A stretch of 64,000 bases of DNA, from positions 1,240,001 through 1,304,000 of the forward strand of contig CM022377.1 of assembly GCA_011800155.1 (NCBI GenBank), in the 5' to 3' direction. The stretch comes from Flammulina velutipes (Eukaryota; Basidiomycota; Agaricomycetes; Agaricales; Physalacriaceae). A program made the position numbers and the translations under genes. Under the pieces are notes generated by a model. The model was not told where the DNA came from. It worked only from the letters and a program-made list of their open reading frames with translations, and searched no databases. The stretch's first letter is position 1. Every line of letters begins with the position of its first letter. Shown in pieces: positions 21,212-33,638 of this stretch.

Positions 21212-24200
21212 ATGGATGGCCCTCGCTACAGGTCCGCATTGTCCGTTTCGTCTGATTTTGACTAACTTCCGACGCCATAGTGAACGACGCCCGGTGCCTA
21301 CAATTCAAAAATACGAAGAAGGAAAGGAAAAACAGGATCGCGAGGACGAGCAGCAAGATGCACAGTTGCAGGATACGCCCCCAGAGACGCCTCCGAAACA
21401 GAGGTCGTCGTTAGAGAGTCGTTCGTCTACCTCTACCCAAGCTCCCATGAACGAAAAGGCCGAAATGATGAACAGAATGTCGGGGCCAAAAGGAAAACCT
21501 ACCGATAAGGTCAAGAACCGCAGAGGCGAGCACACCGTCAAGGACCCTACCACTGGCTTGGACGTCATTATCAAGGACGCGTCGTTCAAGGGTAAGTGTC
21601 CTTCGCACATGCTACGCGTCACTCACTCGCGTCACAGACTTCGACGTCGGAGGACCGGCAGAGCAACCACCTGCCCAAGGCGAGATCTCTCCGAAGCGTA
21701 CGGCTCCCAACCCAGCACGCCCAGGCAATGTTTCTCTCCAACCTTACCTTCCCGCTCCCTCTGCAGCTCTTGCACCGCTTCTGCAGATGTTCGACTACCT
21801 TCAAATAGGCCTAGCAGCTTCGTACGCCATCATCTGGTTCTTCTTCGGACTCCCCCAAGGGCGCTGGTACATCCCCTTCACCTGGTCGTTTGTCTCCTTC
21901 CTTTTCCGCGGGTCATTCATCGGTGGCATGGCCTTCGCGAGCGTGACTGCAGTCAGCATCGTTCAGCGCAAATTGGAAAAAGAGGTCGAACGCGTACGCG
22001 TTGACATGCACCGCGAAAGGGGAGAAAAGTTCGCTCCTCCTACCCCCGAGTCCGCAGAATGGCTCAACGCGTTTGTGCGTACTATCTGGGGCCTGGTCAA
22101 TCCAGAGATGTTCACTTCCGTCGCGGACATGATTGAAGATATCATGCAACAATCACTTCCCGGCTTCGTAGACGCCGTTCGCATTAGCGACCTTGGACAA
22201 GGCGACAATCCATTCCGTGTCGTGTCAATGCGCGCTCTCCCAGATAAACCTATAGACAAGGAATACCCTAGGGAAGAATGGATAGACCAGGGCACCAACG
22301 ACCTACTCAACAAGGCTGAGGCAGATCGAGAGAAAGGATTGGATGCAGACCAGTCCGGAGATTATGTGAACTTTGAGGTTGCTTTCGCGTATCACGCCCT
22401 TCCAGGTCAAGGCGACAAACTACGATCCAAGAACATCCACCTGTTGTTGGAGTTCTTCCTCGGGGTGTACGATTGGCTACATATTCCTATCCCGTGAGCA
22501 TTCCTTTGAACACGGACAGTTCATAGAACTCACTGGTTCGCAGCATTTGGATTCAAGTGGAAGGCATTGTTGGTACTATTCGGCTGCGTATTCAGTTCAT
22601 TCCGGAAGCACCTTTTGTCAGAAACGTCACTTTCACTTTTATGGGGGTTCCTGCTGTGGAAGTCTCGGCCATTCCTATGTCCAAAGTTCTTCCCAACATC
22701 TTCGACTTGCCCTTAATCTCCCGTTTCGTCAAAATGGCTATCGCTGCTGGGACGGCCGAGTTTGTTGCGCCAAAGAGTATGACCCTCAATCTCCAAGAGA
22801 TGCTTAACGGGGCCGCGATCGGCGGTATGTCCCTTTCAATTTTATATTATATATCTGTCTAACTCTGTTGCAAAGATACAAGAGCGATTGGAGTGTTCCT
22901 CATCGTCATTCACCACGCTGAGGGATTGTCTGCCCAAGATAGGAATGGCCGTTCGGACCCTTATATCGTTGCCGCATACGCCAAGGTATGTTTCTCCTCT
23001 TGCCACCATTGCAGCGTCCTAAGTTTCTTCAGTTTGGCAAGCCTTTGTATTCAACGCGCGTTATTCTTGGAGATCTCAACCCGGTCTTTGAGGAGACAGC
23101 TGCGCTGCTTGTGACCAAAGATGAAATCAAGTCGGAAGAAGCACTGTCTCTCATGCTGTGGGATTCAGACCAGCACTCGGCTGAGTACGTTTCAAAGCAT
23201 ACTTTCAGTGGAAGCCTCTAACATGCGTTGTAGTGATTTGATTGGACGAGTGCAGCTACCTGTTCAAGATCTTATGCAGTCCGTGAACAAGATGACCCGC
23301 AGACAGGACAAATTAGTTGGTTTCGAAGATGCGGAAAATATGGATGGTGTCCTGCAGTACGTTTGTCTTGCAATGATCATGATACAGTCTAATGCCTTGT
23401 CTAGCTGGTCAATTGGGTATTTCGACAAAGTGCCTCTTAGGAAAGATTTGGAACGTGAACCCGAAACCCCACCACCTCCTCCTCCCAAAACGGCGACAGG
23501 TATGTGTCCTGATGTTGTGTATCCAACCTCTGACTCGTATTCAAAGAAATGGAAATGCGGCCTGGCGATAAAGCTCCTCACCCGGGCGCTCGCGATCTAC
23601 CACCCCCACCACCTGATGTCCAGCGTACACCGCCTGATCCTGCTTTTCCGTCTGGTATCCTTAGCGTTGTCATCCACCAAATCAACAACTTGGAACGTCA
23701 AAACCTTGGTGGTGCTTCTGGGAAAGAACGAGAAGGGCGAGCTGGCCAAGATACGGATGATCCATCGGAACAAAGTGATAATCTTCCTAGTGCGTACTGT
23801 GAGATTATCATCAACGATGACATGGTCTACAAGACGTACGACTTCCTCCTCCTCTCCTCCTCGTAGTGAGATATTGATATATTCTGTTTTAGACGCGTGA
23901 AGCAGTACACCACAATGCCCTTCTTTGAGGCCGGCACGGAGAAGTTCATTCGTGACTGGCAGTCGACGGTCGTTCGTCTTGTTGTCAGAGATTCGCGTCT
24001 GAGAGAAAAGGATCCTATCCTTGGTGTGGTCAACCTCAAACTGAAGGATCTATTCTCGGGTGGATCAGAGGTAACTCGATTGTTCTCTATTACGGAAGGT
24101 ATCGGCTTTGGGTAAGTCTTCTGCAAATATTTTCGCACATATTCTAACCATATTTTTAGGCGTATGAATGTCTCGTTATTATTCCGCGGCGTTAACTGCC

Positions 24201-25214
24201 AACTTCCTCGTGCTGCGTTGGGCTGGGAAACAGGAACGTTAGAGATTTTGGCCCCGATTGAATTGACCGTTACGGCACCACCGACCGAGCCCATGTCTCC
24301 TCAAAGGGTTTCCACTCTCAAGATGGCGTCGTCGAAACTTGTTATATCAACCACTGATAGTACCGAAACCGTGCCCGCAACGCCGTCGTCGCAGAACTCA
24401 ACGGCAGACATTGTTTGGGATCTCTCAGCAGACAAGCTCCGCCTCCCCGTCTATAATCGCTACTCCTCTTCGCTCAGCTTCGAGATCGCCGGAGGATCGT
24501 TCCTGGGCAAGAAGAACCCGCAAGGCACTGCCATACTATGGCTCAAGGATCTCGTCGACGATGAGGAGCAGGAAGTCGAGATCCCTCTTTTAGTCGCAAA
24601 AGACCTCAGACAACTGCGTCAGAACGTGGTGTCCGAATTAGAGGGAGACCTTTCGCCCAAGAGCAAACTTCACGAAGCCATTTCGAAAACACACGATTTC
24701 GAGATCATTGGTTTCATCAAGACACGGGTGAAGCTGGATCGCGGACTCGACGATGTGAGAATTGATCTTCGTGTTCTCGAGGACTGAACATTGACTTTGA
24801 ATTAGGACCATGAGAAGCACGCCAAAACTCAAGCCAGACGTCATGCCTTCGAGACATAGTGAGTCTCCATTTCTTCATTGTGTCGAACAGAATGGTTAAA
24901 TCCTCACAGTGATCATGTCGAAGGCGAGGCTCTCGTCGCCGAGCGTAATGCGCACGCTGCCGATGATGGTGTTATCGACCCCGAAGAGAAGAAAGCGCTT
25001 GACCGAGCACACAAGCGCCAGCTTGCTAATCGCCAAAGAGGCATCAACAGTTTCAGGCCATACCGCACTGGCAAATGGATGTCGGAGGGAATCAAGAACC
25101 GTCTCATGCCATCGAAAGGTGCGGCCAAACGCGAACGTAAGTGTTTATTCCTGTGCTCGCTCATCTTGAAGCTGATTTAACTGGTATGAAGCCGCCGTTC
25201 AATCTGAGGCGTAA
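21212..25214 (+). CDS. SMP- and C2-domain membrane protein (tricalbin/Mug190-like)
   Basis: Large protein of the extended-synaptotagmin type that tethers ER to plasma membrane and moves lipids. Exon 1 (MDGPRYS) joins a charged Glu/Gln-rich region. A hydrophobic hairpin follows (YLQIGLAASYAIIWFFFGLP...FIGGMAFASVTAV). The SMP lipid-transfer domain starts at EWLNAFVRTIWGLVNPEMF and runs to SKVLPNIFDLPLISRFVK. C2 domains follow: IGVFLIVIHHAEGLSAQDRNG with SDPYIV and NPVFEE, a second at ILSVVIHQINNLERQN, and later parts to 24760. Introns are about 50 nt. The last ones remove VRIDLRVLED-type read-through at 24755-24805, joining LDRGLDD to DHEKHAKTQARRHAFETY. Domain order is closest to S. pombe Mug190. 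Stop at 25212. Confidence 0.88.
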
Positions 25215-27227
25215 TCACGGTTTTCGGTCGTGGCGTTTGCATAGCTTCGTGTTATGGATCTGGACGTTGACTCGGTCTGATTTTGATGAGATTGGACGTT
25301 GTACTGCATCCAAATGGACACTTACTCTATGTTCTGGTGTTGTAAATTACTGTACTTGTAATATATGTTGGTGAGATGAAGGATGCGGAACTGTAAATAC
25401 ATAGATAACTGGGTCTGCTAATGATACAGTGGATTGATACATGCGACGTATGGTAAGAGTCCTTTGGTCTGTGATGACCGTATGGGAGATGCAAGATGAG
25501 GATTAAGGGTGGAATGATGATAATGCCGAGACAGGGTATGGAGTGGTATGCTGAATGGATAGCAGGCGACAGCTGCTGTGCAATATAGAGTTGGGGTCGT
25601 CGCGTGAAATTGGAAACGGCGTAGTTCAGCGCTATCGCGAACCCAGCGGTCGCCAGTAAGCACCGTTGGCGACTGGTTGTGTGGTTGGGTCGCTGATATC
25701 TGCAAAGTCACTTAGCATCACGAACGAACGAGACGCTAAGGAAGGAGACCTACGTGGACGCAAACATTGGTATGTTGTGATAACCTGGCGTGGACCACGA
25801 CACGAGAGCACGCAGCAGAAGTCGCCCATATTCCAGCGCTGGCCAGATTCCCAGTAGCGGCCACCGGGAGGTTGATAGTAAGCCATAGTGAGAATGGGAG
25901 TGTTATGTATGAAGTGTGGCGAGGTGATATCTGACGTGTGGTATGAGGTATGCGAATGAAGATAAACCTACATCGCATTTCCCTCGACGTATTTAAAGGC
26001 TGTCAGTCAAAGCGTGACTCCAGCGATTTAACAGCAACGCTTGCATATAGCTGGTGGGGCAAGTCATACAGCAACATCAGCAGATGAGTCAGGGCGAGTC
26101 GAGGACTGCGAACGCTGTTCAGTTGTGTTGAGATACAAAGGTGTATACGGGACACAGATACGGATCCGAGCGGTCCGGATGCGTATCGTCGTCGGGAAAG
26201 CGCGTTTGGCGAGTCGAGGCCGTGCAGAGAAGGTGTATACGAGTCAGGGAGCTAGCGCTGTAGAAGGATTTTGATGAATCCCGGAGCTGACACGGATTGA
26301 CTTGATCCTAGGATTCGTTACAGATGCGGGACCGACGGATTGACTCAGAGTAGAGTTCAGCAATCGCAGTTGGCTGTGCGCGACGGAAAGCCCTCCCCAC
26401 AGTCCCAGTCAGCTCGAATTGGATAGATTGATACGGGAATGTTTGAGCGGAGTCGGCCAGGGTAACGCCATGATAGATGATTGAATTGTACGGTGTCGTG
26501 TTCGCAGAGACAGCCACAACAGCATGGGCGGGAGAACACGTAGAGGGGATGGATAATCGAATGTGGGATGTGGGTTGATCGTGGTGGTTACTGACCAAGT
26601 TGTGCAGATCTTTCACGTGTCGAACCTCCATTCAATCATTCATTCTAACGGCGAACATCGGCGGTCGCCGTTCTTGGGCCGTTCCATAACCCATTCAGTA
26701 CATAGATCGGATGGTACCATGAGGGGACAAGGTATTGGAATCCTCAGCGATAATAGGAATGCGCCACAACAGTGAATCATTAGCGATCGTTGGGCTAAGG
26801 ACAGCCACAGCGCTAGCCAGACCGATTATTTGCTTTGACATGATATCAAATACGAGGCAGTACGCTCATGGTGCCTCTCAATCCGAGTCCGGTCATCATG
26901 TTCCGAGTTCCAAGGGCTATAAATGTCGTATTTGGTACTCAATTACAAAGAGTACGTACCGTAGATCGGGATAAATGAGTGATCAAGTTTCCAGAAATCG
27001 AAACTTTGTTTGCGCCACACTTTTATTTTATCTTACAGGTTCAACAGCATCGTTGAAACTATGGTATAACATTGTTGAGCAGCATTAGAGATACATAAGG
27101 TGCTGAAAATACAGTACTTTTATAGTATAACTTTACATAAGTAAATAAATGTTGTCCGAGGAATAAAGAACAAGATCATAAAGAGTGTGTATCATGCAAA
27201 TAGCGTCTATCGTCCGGATCCCAAGCT
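25215..27227. other. Intergenic, about 2 kb
   Basis: Mostly without coding signal apart from the small minus-strand candidate at 25632-25886. A 107-codon minus frame (26308-26631) has no family resemblance. The stretch 26990-27180 is AT-rich and is probably the 3' flank of the F-box gene on the minus strand. Confidence 0.35.
25632..25886 (-). CDS. Possible small protein, unrecognised
   Basis: An 84-codon frame begins MAYYQPPGGRYWESGQRW and continues NMGDFCCVLSCRGPRQ. A TATA-like TTTAAATA lies about 110 bp upstream (near 25990) and the context of the ATG is fair (CTCACTATGG). The part after GPRQ may be intron. It resembles no family I know; a chance open frame is possible. Confidence 0.35.
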   Translation of the reverse strand: MAYYQPPGGRYWESGQRWNMGDFCCVLSCRGPRQVITTYQCLRPRRSPSLASRSFVMLSDFADISDPTTQPVANGAYWRPLGSR

Positions 27228-28773
27228 TTACTGGCGAATCGTCACATATTTCCCGCCGAGATTCAACACCGCCGTACGCAACAACGCGGACATCTCACCA
27301 TTACCCAGAGGCCGCCTCACCCCACGCGACTGCACCATCTGGTATGTTGGGAGCTGTATCCAGGTATCAGCCCATATATTCCACACGAACGTGATGTGCG
27401 TGAGATGAGGTAGAAAAACCTCTCGAGCCATGTCAAGCGCCTTCAGAAGCCGTCCCGTAATCAACTCCGTCCCATCATCGCGTTCCACCAACTCGAGCTT
27501 CTCGAGCCGTGGACAAGCGCCAAGCACCAACTGGACCTCTTCCTGCCGGAAGTCTCCCGCGAGGGTCAAGCTCTTCAACGTGTTCCCCACTCTCGACTCG
27601 CTAATCAAGCGTTGGACAGCTGGAGCGAAATCCTCGACGAACATCTGCCCGCGAAGATCGATCACCAGCTTGCGTAGCTCCGGCAAGATCAGCGACCCAA
27701 CACTCGCGGCCACATGGGGTGTCCACACCTTCACTGTGAGCGTCTGAAGAGTGTGCATCCTCAGAGGCTCCGGGTTTTCATCGACTGGATCCTCCTCCGG
27801 AGGGGTACACCCTACAATGAGATGCTTGAGGTTAAGCAAAATCGAAAACGGCAGGACTTTCAATGGCAAGCAGTGAAGCGATTCCAACAGCTCGACAGTG
27901 TCCAATCGCCTCCAGGGCAGTGTGATAGACGCGCGCGCATCAGGACCCATACCCTCCCCCAGGGTAAGTCTGCGTAGACAAGGCGCCTTGGAAAAAGCCG
28001 TGCAATGGACTGGAACATCGGTGGTGCCAATGAACTCCACAGTCAGTTCTTGCAGGCGAATGACGTGGCCCATGCACACGTTGAAGTATTCAACAGCTGT
28101 TCGAGGCAGGCGAATGTGTGCTGTCTTCCACCGTTCACTTTCGAAGTAGAGAGAGTGGAGCGTCGTGTTGTTTTCGGGTACGCCATTGGGGAAATCTACG
28201 TGGACGTTGAGGGAGAGGTAATCTGAGCGGTTGAGGTAGATATCCAAGATGGGATTGGTCATCGAGGGGGTGAGATGAATGTGGGTCCACATAAGTGGTA
28301 GGGCCCGTGACAAGTGATGCCATCGACTGCATGTGTGAGAGATGGTAAGAGCTAACTCTGACCAGCTGGAGGTTGCGGTGAGGAATAGACAGCGGAGAAT
28401 CTCGTTGGATAGTTTGTGGATAGGTGGAGAAGGCTCGTAAAGCGACGTGTCGGTGTCGGAGGGCAGTTCTGGAGGAGACAGTTGACCGGAGAGGAGTTGG
28501 GGACTCGCGCCCGGGCTTCTGAAGAGGAATTCGGAGATGATGCTCCGTCTTGCTTTGAGCGCTTGGATTTGCTCAACGTTCTGGATGATGTCTTCCTCGC
28601 ATCGTGCTAGCGCGTCTTCTGGGTCCTGGATGCCAGCAAGGACTTGTTGTTCTGAGGGAAGGTTTGCAGCGTTGTCGAGAAGCCTCTGAGAGTATTCCGC
28701 AGGTACTCGGATCGTGATACTGAAAGGGTGTGAGATGAAATAACATCTAAAGAGATGTTACGTACGATGGCAT
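27228..28773 (-). CDS. F-box-like protein
   Basis: Start codon at 28773 encodes MPS, then a 46-nt intron (28720-28765) and one long exon; about 500 residues. The order is: N-terminal helix with ALARCEEDIIQNVEQIQALKA, the box-like segment PPIHKLSNEILRCLFL with TISHTCSRWHHLSRALPLMW, then leucine-rich repeats (for example LRRLTLGEGMG, LRKLVIDLRGQ, LKSLTLAGDF). Presumed SCF substrate receptor. It is not a close copy of the F-box gene at 16642. The 5-residue first exon is why the frame seems to start at 28313. Confidence 0.85.
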
Positions 28774-29123
28774 TATCTGGGAGAAATTAAACGTTTTCCG
28801 TCAAGGAAGACTAGATAAGGGGAGGGTGAAGAAGGGGGTGGAACGGTATGAAAGGGAAGGCTCGCCTTAAAAAGCTATCGAAAGCTCGAAGCTGTGATGA
28901 AAGGCCTTTGTTAATAGCGCGTTCTTTGTCGTCTTTTACAATGATATCCAATTCGAATATTCGAAGGACCATTGTGATACATAGCGGCATGAAGCAAGGT
29001 TTCGTATGGCCTCAGAGGTGCGTGGTAGCGACGATAAGGCAAATATAGATTCATGGTTGTATGAGCGAGTGAAGAAGAGGGTCCCAGATCATGATGAGCG
29101 TTCAATGGTGCTGACCACGTGGC
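28774..29123. promoter_or_regulatory. Divergent intergenic between F-box and MRM2 genes
   Basis: About 350 bp shared upstream region; I see no clear TATA or known element. Confidence 0.35.
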
Positions 29124-30085
29124 ATGTCCTTTCGTCCCACCATCGTCGCGCTCACCAAAAAATCATCGCAGGCATGGGTTGCACGACAAGGACGCGACCA
29201 CTACGTTAAAATACGCGCAGCGTCGCAGTACAAGTCGCGCTCCGCCTTCAAGCTCATCGAACTCGACGACCAGCTCGACTTTCTCGCCCATCCAGACGTG
29301 AACGTCGTCGTCGACCTCGGTGCTGCCCCCGGAGGCTGGAGCCAAGTAATCTCACAACGCCTCGGCTACGGAGACGGCATACAACTCGTTCCAGAAGAAA
29401 CCGAGCCCGTAACGCGCTCAACATTCAAACCGCGAGCTGGTCGAAAGCGCGTTATGCCCATCCTTCCCGGTGGTGCGTACGATCCACTCAACATCGACCG
29501 TATTGAAGACGAGATGGCGCTGCGCGAAAGCAAAGGACGAGGGACCATCATCGCTGTGGACTTGCTGCCCATGGGCCCCATCGCCGGCGTCAGGTCCATC
29601 CAGTCTGACTTTCTCGACCCAGCCACCGACATCAAGATCAACGACATTGTCTACGAAAAAACGAAAAAGGTGCTCTTTGGTGGTATCCGCCAACCTAGAG
29701 TCGACGTCGTGCTTTCTGACATGGCTCCCAACATCTCTGGCCACGCTGCACGCGACTTGGAACTCTCCCATGAACTCTGTATGGCCGTACTTGAATTCAC
29801 CAAGCGAAATCTGCGTGCCGCTCACGAGATTGGACGACCGTACGGTGGTGTTCTAGTGTGCGTTGACCGGTCTATTCTGTCTTCGTGTGCTTACATTCTT
29901 CCAGTCTCAAGCATTTCGCGTCCAACGTCATGACAGAGTTTCGCAAAACCCACCTTGAGCCTTACTTCAAGGTGGTACAGTACGTGAAGCCTTCTGCAAG
30001 CCGCTCAGAATCTTCAGAAAGCTATTTCGTGTGTCGCGGATGGGGCCCCGAACCAGATTTTCGACCGTCCTTTGGTTTCGTATGA
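29124..30085 (+). CDS. MRM2: Mitochondrial rRNA 2'-O-ribose methyltransferase (RrmJ/FtsJ family)
   Basis: SAM-dependent methyltransferase for the large mitochondrial rRNA. Motifs: SRSAFKLIELDDQ (first catalytic Lys), VVDLGAAPGGWSQV (SAM site), AVDLLPMGPIAGV, QSDF, VLSDMAPNISGHAARD (catalytic Asp) and, after a 47-nt intron, LKHF (second Lys). The family's K-D-K-E tetrad is thus mostly visible. Its basic, Ser-rich start (MSFRPTIVALTKKSSQAW) fits import into mitochondria. The middle contains an extended variable insert (29370-29540). Ends in RPSFGFV; about 305 residues. Confidence 0.93.
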
Positions 30086-30436
30086 ATATACACCGACTGT
30101 AAGCTTCCCAAATTGCCTTGAGTCTTGGTCTGATGGTCCTCTAGATTATATTCATTAGATCAACCTCTCACCAGCTGATGCTCGCTGGCATGAATGCATG
30201 CCTCCATCTCGAATACGTACGAAGCGGAACGCCGTTTCTATCTATACGACTCCCGACGTCGTATGGACGTATAGCATATGTTGCCAGATTTTAAAATGCG
30301 ATAAACATATTCAGCAATCCCGTATCAACGTACCGCCATGTCTAAACATTGGATGAACTCCTGAGATTGTTTCTCGTGTCCCTCTTCTCGCAAGTTCACA
30401 TTGTGCCACTCGACGCATCTTCTCGGACTTCCCACC

Positions 30437-30985
30437 GTTGGCTCCGTACTACTATCTCCCGTTCCGTCGAGAGAGTAGGATTCCCAGCCAATGCGAACGT
30501 ATAGGTTCTATTGATATGGACTGAACGTGTCGAATCTGACATTTAAACCGGTGGTGCTGGAACTTTCGGGGAGGATGCAGTGGCGGTAGTACAAAACATT
30601 GGCGGCGCTGAAAAGCACCGTAATGGTAGTAGAAGGTGTAAACTGCTGGGGGCGGTCGGCCATCCGCGAAGACGCGCATGATGAGATATAGCATAGAGAA
30701 ACCTTGTGGTATGTAAGACAAAGAACAGTTGACAAACATAATGAAGATCGCGGGATTCGTGGTGGTGGGAAGATGACCATAACAAGTCAATGACTTGGTA
30801 TAACTTGAAAGGATATAATTGGACACATCGCGTCGCACCTCCATCGGTTCTCTGCCTACTAAATAGGGTATGTTAACCGTCGTGTATGATGATATACCTC
30901 CCCATCACCGTACTACTAATGCCCGTTTAGTCGAAGAAGTAGGGTTCCCAACCAATGGGATGGGGTTCTATTGATATCAATTGCC
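30437..30985. repeat. Duplicated 3' flank of the membrane-protein gene
   Basis: About 80 bp at 30437-30515 and at 30905-30985 are alike: both contain CCGTACTACTA, CCCGTT..GTCGA, AGTAGG.TTCCCA.CCAATG and GGTTCTATTGATAT. Together with the gene fragment this marks a tandem duplication unit. Confidence 0.75.
30525..30755 (-). pseudogene. Broken partial copy of the neighbouring membrane-protein gene
   Basis: Translates in two frames to pieces of the protein encoded at 31064-31686. The first is FIMFVNCSLSYIPQGFSM...DGRPPPAVYTFYYHYGAFQ; after a frameshift comes AANVLYYRHCILPESSSTTG. At DNA level an 11-nt block present in the intact gene (between TTTTCAG and CGCCGCCAATG) is missing here, which explains the shift. 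The C-terminal third is absent. The 3' flank of both copies is also shared. Confidence 0.8.
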
Positions 30986-31063
30986 AGTGACCACCTTTCT
31001 GTTTACAAGTGAGTACAACGAACACAAAACCATGATCTCCCGACTAACCTAGCGGTGGATCGT

Positions 31064-31686
31064 TCAAACCGTAGTCCTGCTCTCAACCTCAACCGCCTCG
31101 GGACGCGGTATACCCAATGCATCATAGACGCGCTCCCGTAATTCGCCAGCAACTTCCCTCAGCACCACCCGAGGATCTGTGTTATGCCGTATGACAATGA
31201 ATGTAGAGAGCATGTTGCCAGAGTGTCCGAAGAGGAGAGGCATGTGTCGGAATAAGAGGACCGCCACGAGTATAACGGTTACACCGCCTATCCAAGGACC
31301 TATATCTCCATGAGCCCCCAGACGAGGATGAAAACAAAATAAATGAGCCACATACTGAATCCATAGCTGAGCACAGCGATCAAGTACCCCGACGTCGAGA
31401 AGCCAATAGTATAGTCGGACATGAGGAGGATCTCAGCTTCGTATCTGACTTCTATATCGGTGGTGCGGGAACATCGAGGGAGCGTGTAATGGCGATAGTA
31501 CATAACATTGGCGGCGACGTAAAGCAGCTGAAAAGCTCCGTAATAGTAGTAGATGATCAAGACTGCTGGTGGGGGACGCCCCACTCCGTCCTCGAAGATA
31601 CCCTCGTAGAAAAACATCATAGAGAAAGCCTGTACCATTAAGTAGAGGGTGACATTGAATAAAACAATGAGAACCTCGATACCCAT
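31064..31686 (-). CDS. Small multi-pass membrane protein, unknown
   Basis: Two exons split by a 56-nt intron (31300-31355) give 188 residues. Start taken at the ATG encoding MGIEVLIVLFNV; the frame is open a little further upstream. There are about five hydrophobic segments: LIVLFNVTLYLMVQ, AVLIIYYYYGAFQLLYVAANV, TSGYLIAVLSYGF and WIGGVTVILVAVLLF, then GHSGNMLSTFIVI. The C-terminus is soluble and charged (REVAGELRERVYDALGIPRP). I do not recognise the family. It has a decayed tandem copy next to it. Confidence 0.65.
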
Positions 31687-31944
31687 GGTGTGGTATAATT
31701 TCAAGTCAATTGGTGCTGATTATTTTATGATGAGTTTCTTATTATGTAATGCACATTGCGAGACGTTATGTGGCGACGACATGCTTTTAAACGAGTGGCA
31801 GCGGTAAACCGATACTTAGGACCGTGCAATTGAAAGCAGGTCCTAGCCAGGATCATCTAAACTGCGTTAGTGCTCGGCATTCGTACTTGAAGACGTGTGG
31901 TGGTCATGAGCGAAATATTCTGCACAACCTGAATTGGTACATAT

Positions 31945-33517
31945 CTACATCGGCGGTCTAATAGGCGCGCTCCCTTTCTCAGAAGCAGTACGCAAGCTGG
32001 GAGAACGAGATCAGTATCACCCCACCAGAAAACATAATTTGCCCACCTATAATCATCCCCATTTTGCGTAATATACCGCACCCACGGCAACGCCTGGTAG
32101 CCGCTCTTCTCTACAATTTTCAAGTACCGCACCTGTATCCCGCTAACCGTGAAATACGGTATTTCGAACTTGACAGTGATTGGTGGACGTCTCTCGACTT
32201 CTTGCTCTGCGCAGAGTATCAACGAGAATCCTTCAACAGATAGAGGGGAGGGGCTTACCATTCCTCACGCTAGGCAATCCGAAATGTGCCCTCATAAGAT
32301 ACTCCTTTCCACCTCCAAGCTGCTTGATCTTCCAGACAAACGCGCTCTTGTCAGGCGCGTACTGGACGCTACCTGTCGACGCCTGTTCAAAAGGTCAACA
32401 CGGGAAGATAGCTGCCAGGAAACGCCAAGTACCCTGAACTTGGGACTGTCCGCATCATCGGGGACTGGCACGTAGATCTCGACGTTGCTCGCCGTGCTCC
32501 TTCGCTTGAACTGCGCCACAACTTTGACGACATATTCGACCCGACTCCCCTTATGGCTCTCTACTGCCGCCTCCACCCAGATCAACGGTTTCACCGTTGT
32601 GCTCAATCGGTAAGACATGAGCTCGAATTCACCATCGGGTGGTATGAACGATATCGTCCGGTCGTTCTCGAACCGCGAGAGACGCACACACTGGTGGAAC
32701 TTGACGTCCTCCATCTCGATAGCCTTCCCGCGAGCCGTACGCCCAGTGCTCTCGAACATGACCTTGTCGTTTAGGCCTAACCGTAGCTCGGGCATTCCAC
32801 TCAGGTAGCACTTCATCTTGACCGCGCCCAGAATCTCAGACCGCACGACGTTCCCATTCGCGTTGACCAGAAGGTTGACGCTCTCAACGACGTCCAGGAA
32901 GACTTCGTTCTTGCGGTACTTGATCCCCTCCGTTCGCCAGGAAACAGCGTTCGTGACGGACTGTGGGACGCGAGCCTGCATCGTCTCGAGTTTGTGCGAT
33001 TCCTGGGTGATATATCTGCGGATAGTGAGCCCCATCCCGCCCCGCGCACGACGAACTAGCAAACGCACTCTTGTAGAATCTTGCTCTCCGTCGTCTGCGG
33101 ATACCCAAAGTCCATCATCTCGTCCATCAGCTCGTATATAATGACAAAGTTATCGCGTATGCTCTCCTCCTCGAGTTCCTTGAAGTATTCCACAAGCACC
33201 TGTGTTAGTCGGTGCAGAAAGATGACGGTTTCTGCTGCATTGGAGTTTCGCTTGGAAAGCGCTAGCACTGGTCCGGCCGTCAGTTATTCATTCCATCTGA
33301 GATATGTAGACCACGCACAGTAAAGATTCGAATGTCGTATGTGAACATAATTGACGCCTTCCCTCGAAAAGCACGGTGTCACTTGCTGACCCTCTTCTTC
33401 GATATCCAATATGATAGGCAGGAACTTTTCGACATAGGATGGGGCCACATCGTCGCGATATGTTCGTTGAATGAGCGGCTTTCCTTTCAAGTCGAGGATG
33501 GCGATGAGCGAAGTCAT
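31945..33517 (-). CDS. APM1: AP-1 clathrin adaptor complex subunit mu
   Basis: Medium chain of AP-1, which sorts cargo between trans-Golgi and endosomes. Start at MTSLIAILDLKGKPLIQRTY (longin-like domain), then LTQVLVEYFKELEEESIRDN and MDEMMDFGYPQTTESKILQE. The joint to YITQESHKLE opens the linker and the mu-homology domain: NAVSWRTEGIKYRKNEVFLD, VNLLVNANGNVVRSEILG, FHQCVRLSRFENDRTISFIP and FEIPYFTVSGIQVRYLKIVE. Six exons with short introns; all joints restore near-invariant family sequence. The last exon adds an unusual tail after QNGDDYSLRT: ASEKGSAPIRPPM. Lies 121 bp downstream of the PQ-loop gene's stop, same strand. Confidence 0.96.
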
Positions 33518-33638
33518 CGCAGAAGTGATGAGGGCAGGTGGCAAGTTTCGTATCCCAAAATAGGCAAGTACGCCTGCAAACCAAAATAAGATTATACGAC
33601 TAATATAAGGTATCACTGTAGACTATCTGCAGCCTCAA

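Noticed and set aside
24755..24805. Stop codon ending the C2-domain protein at 24787
   Set aside because: A standard 51-nt intron with GTGAGA donor removes this stop and leads to conserved-looking exons up to 25214.
29418..29825. Long minus-strand open frame of 135 codons
   Set aside because: It lies opposite the MRM2 coding exon; the plus strand encodes clear methyltransferase motifs, so this is a shadow.
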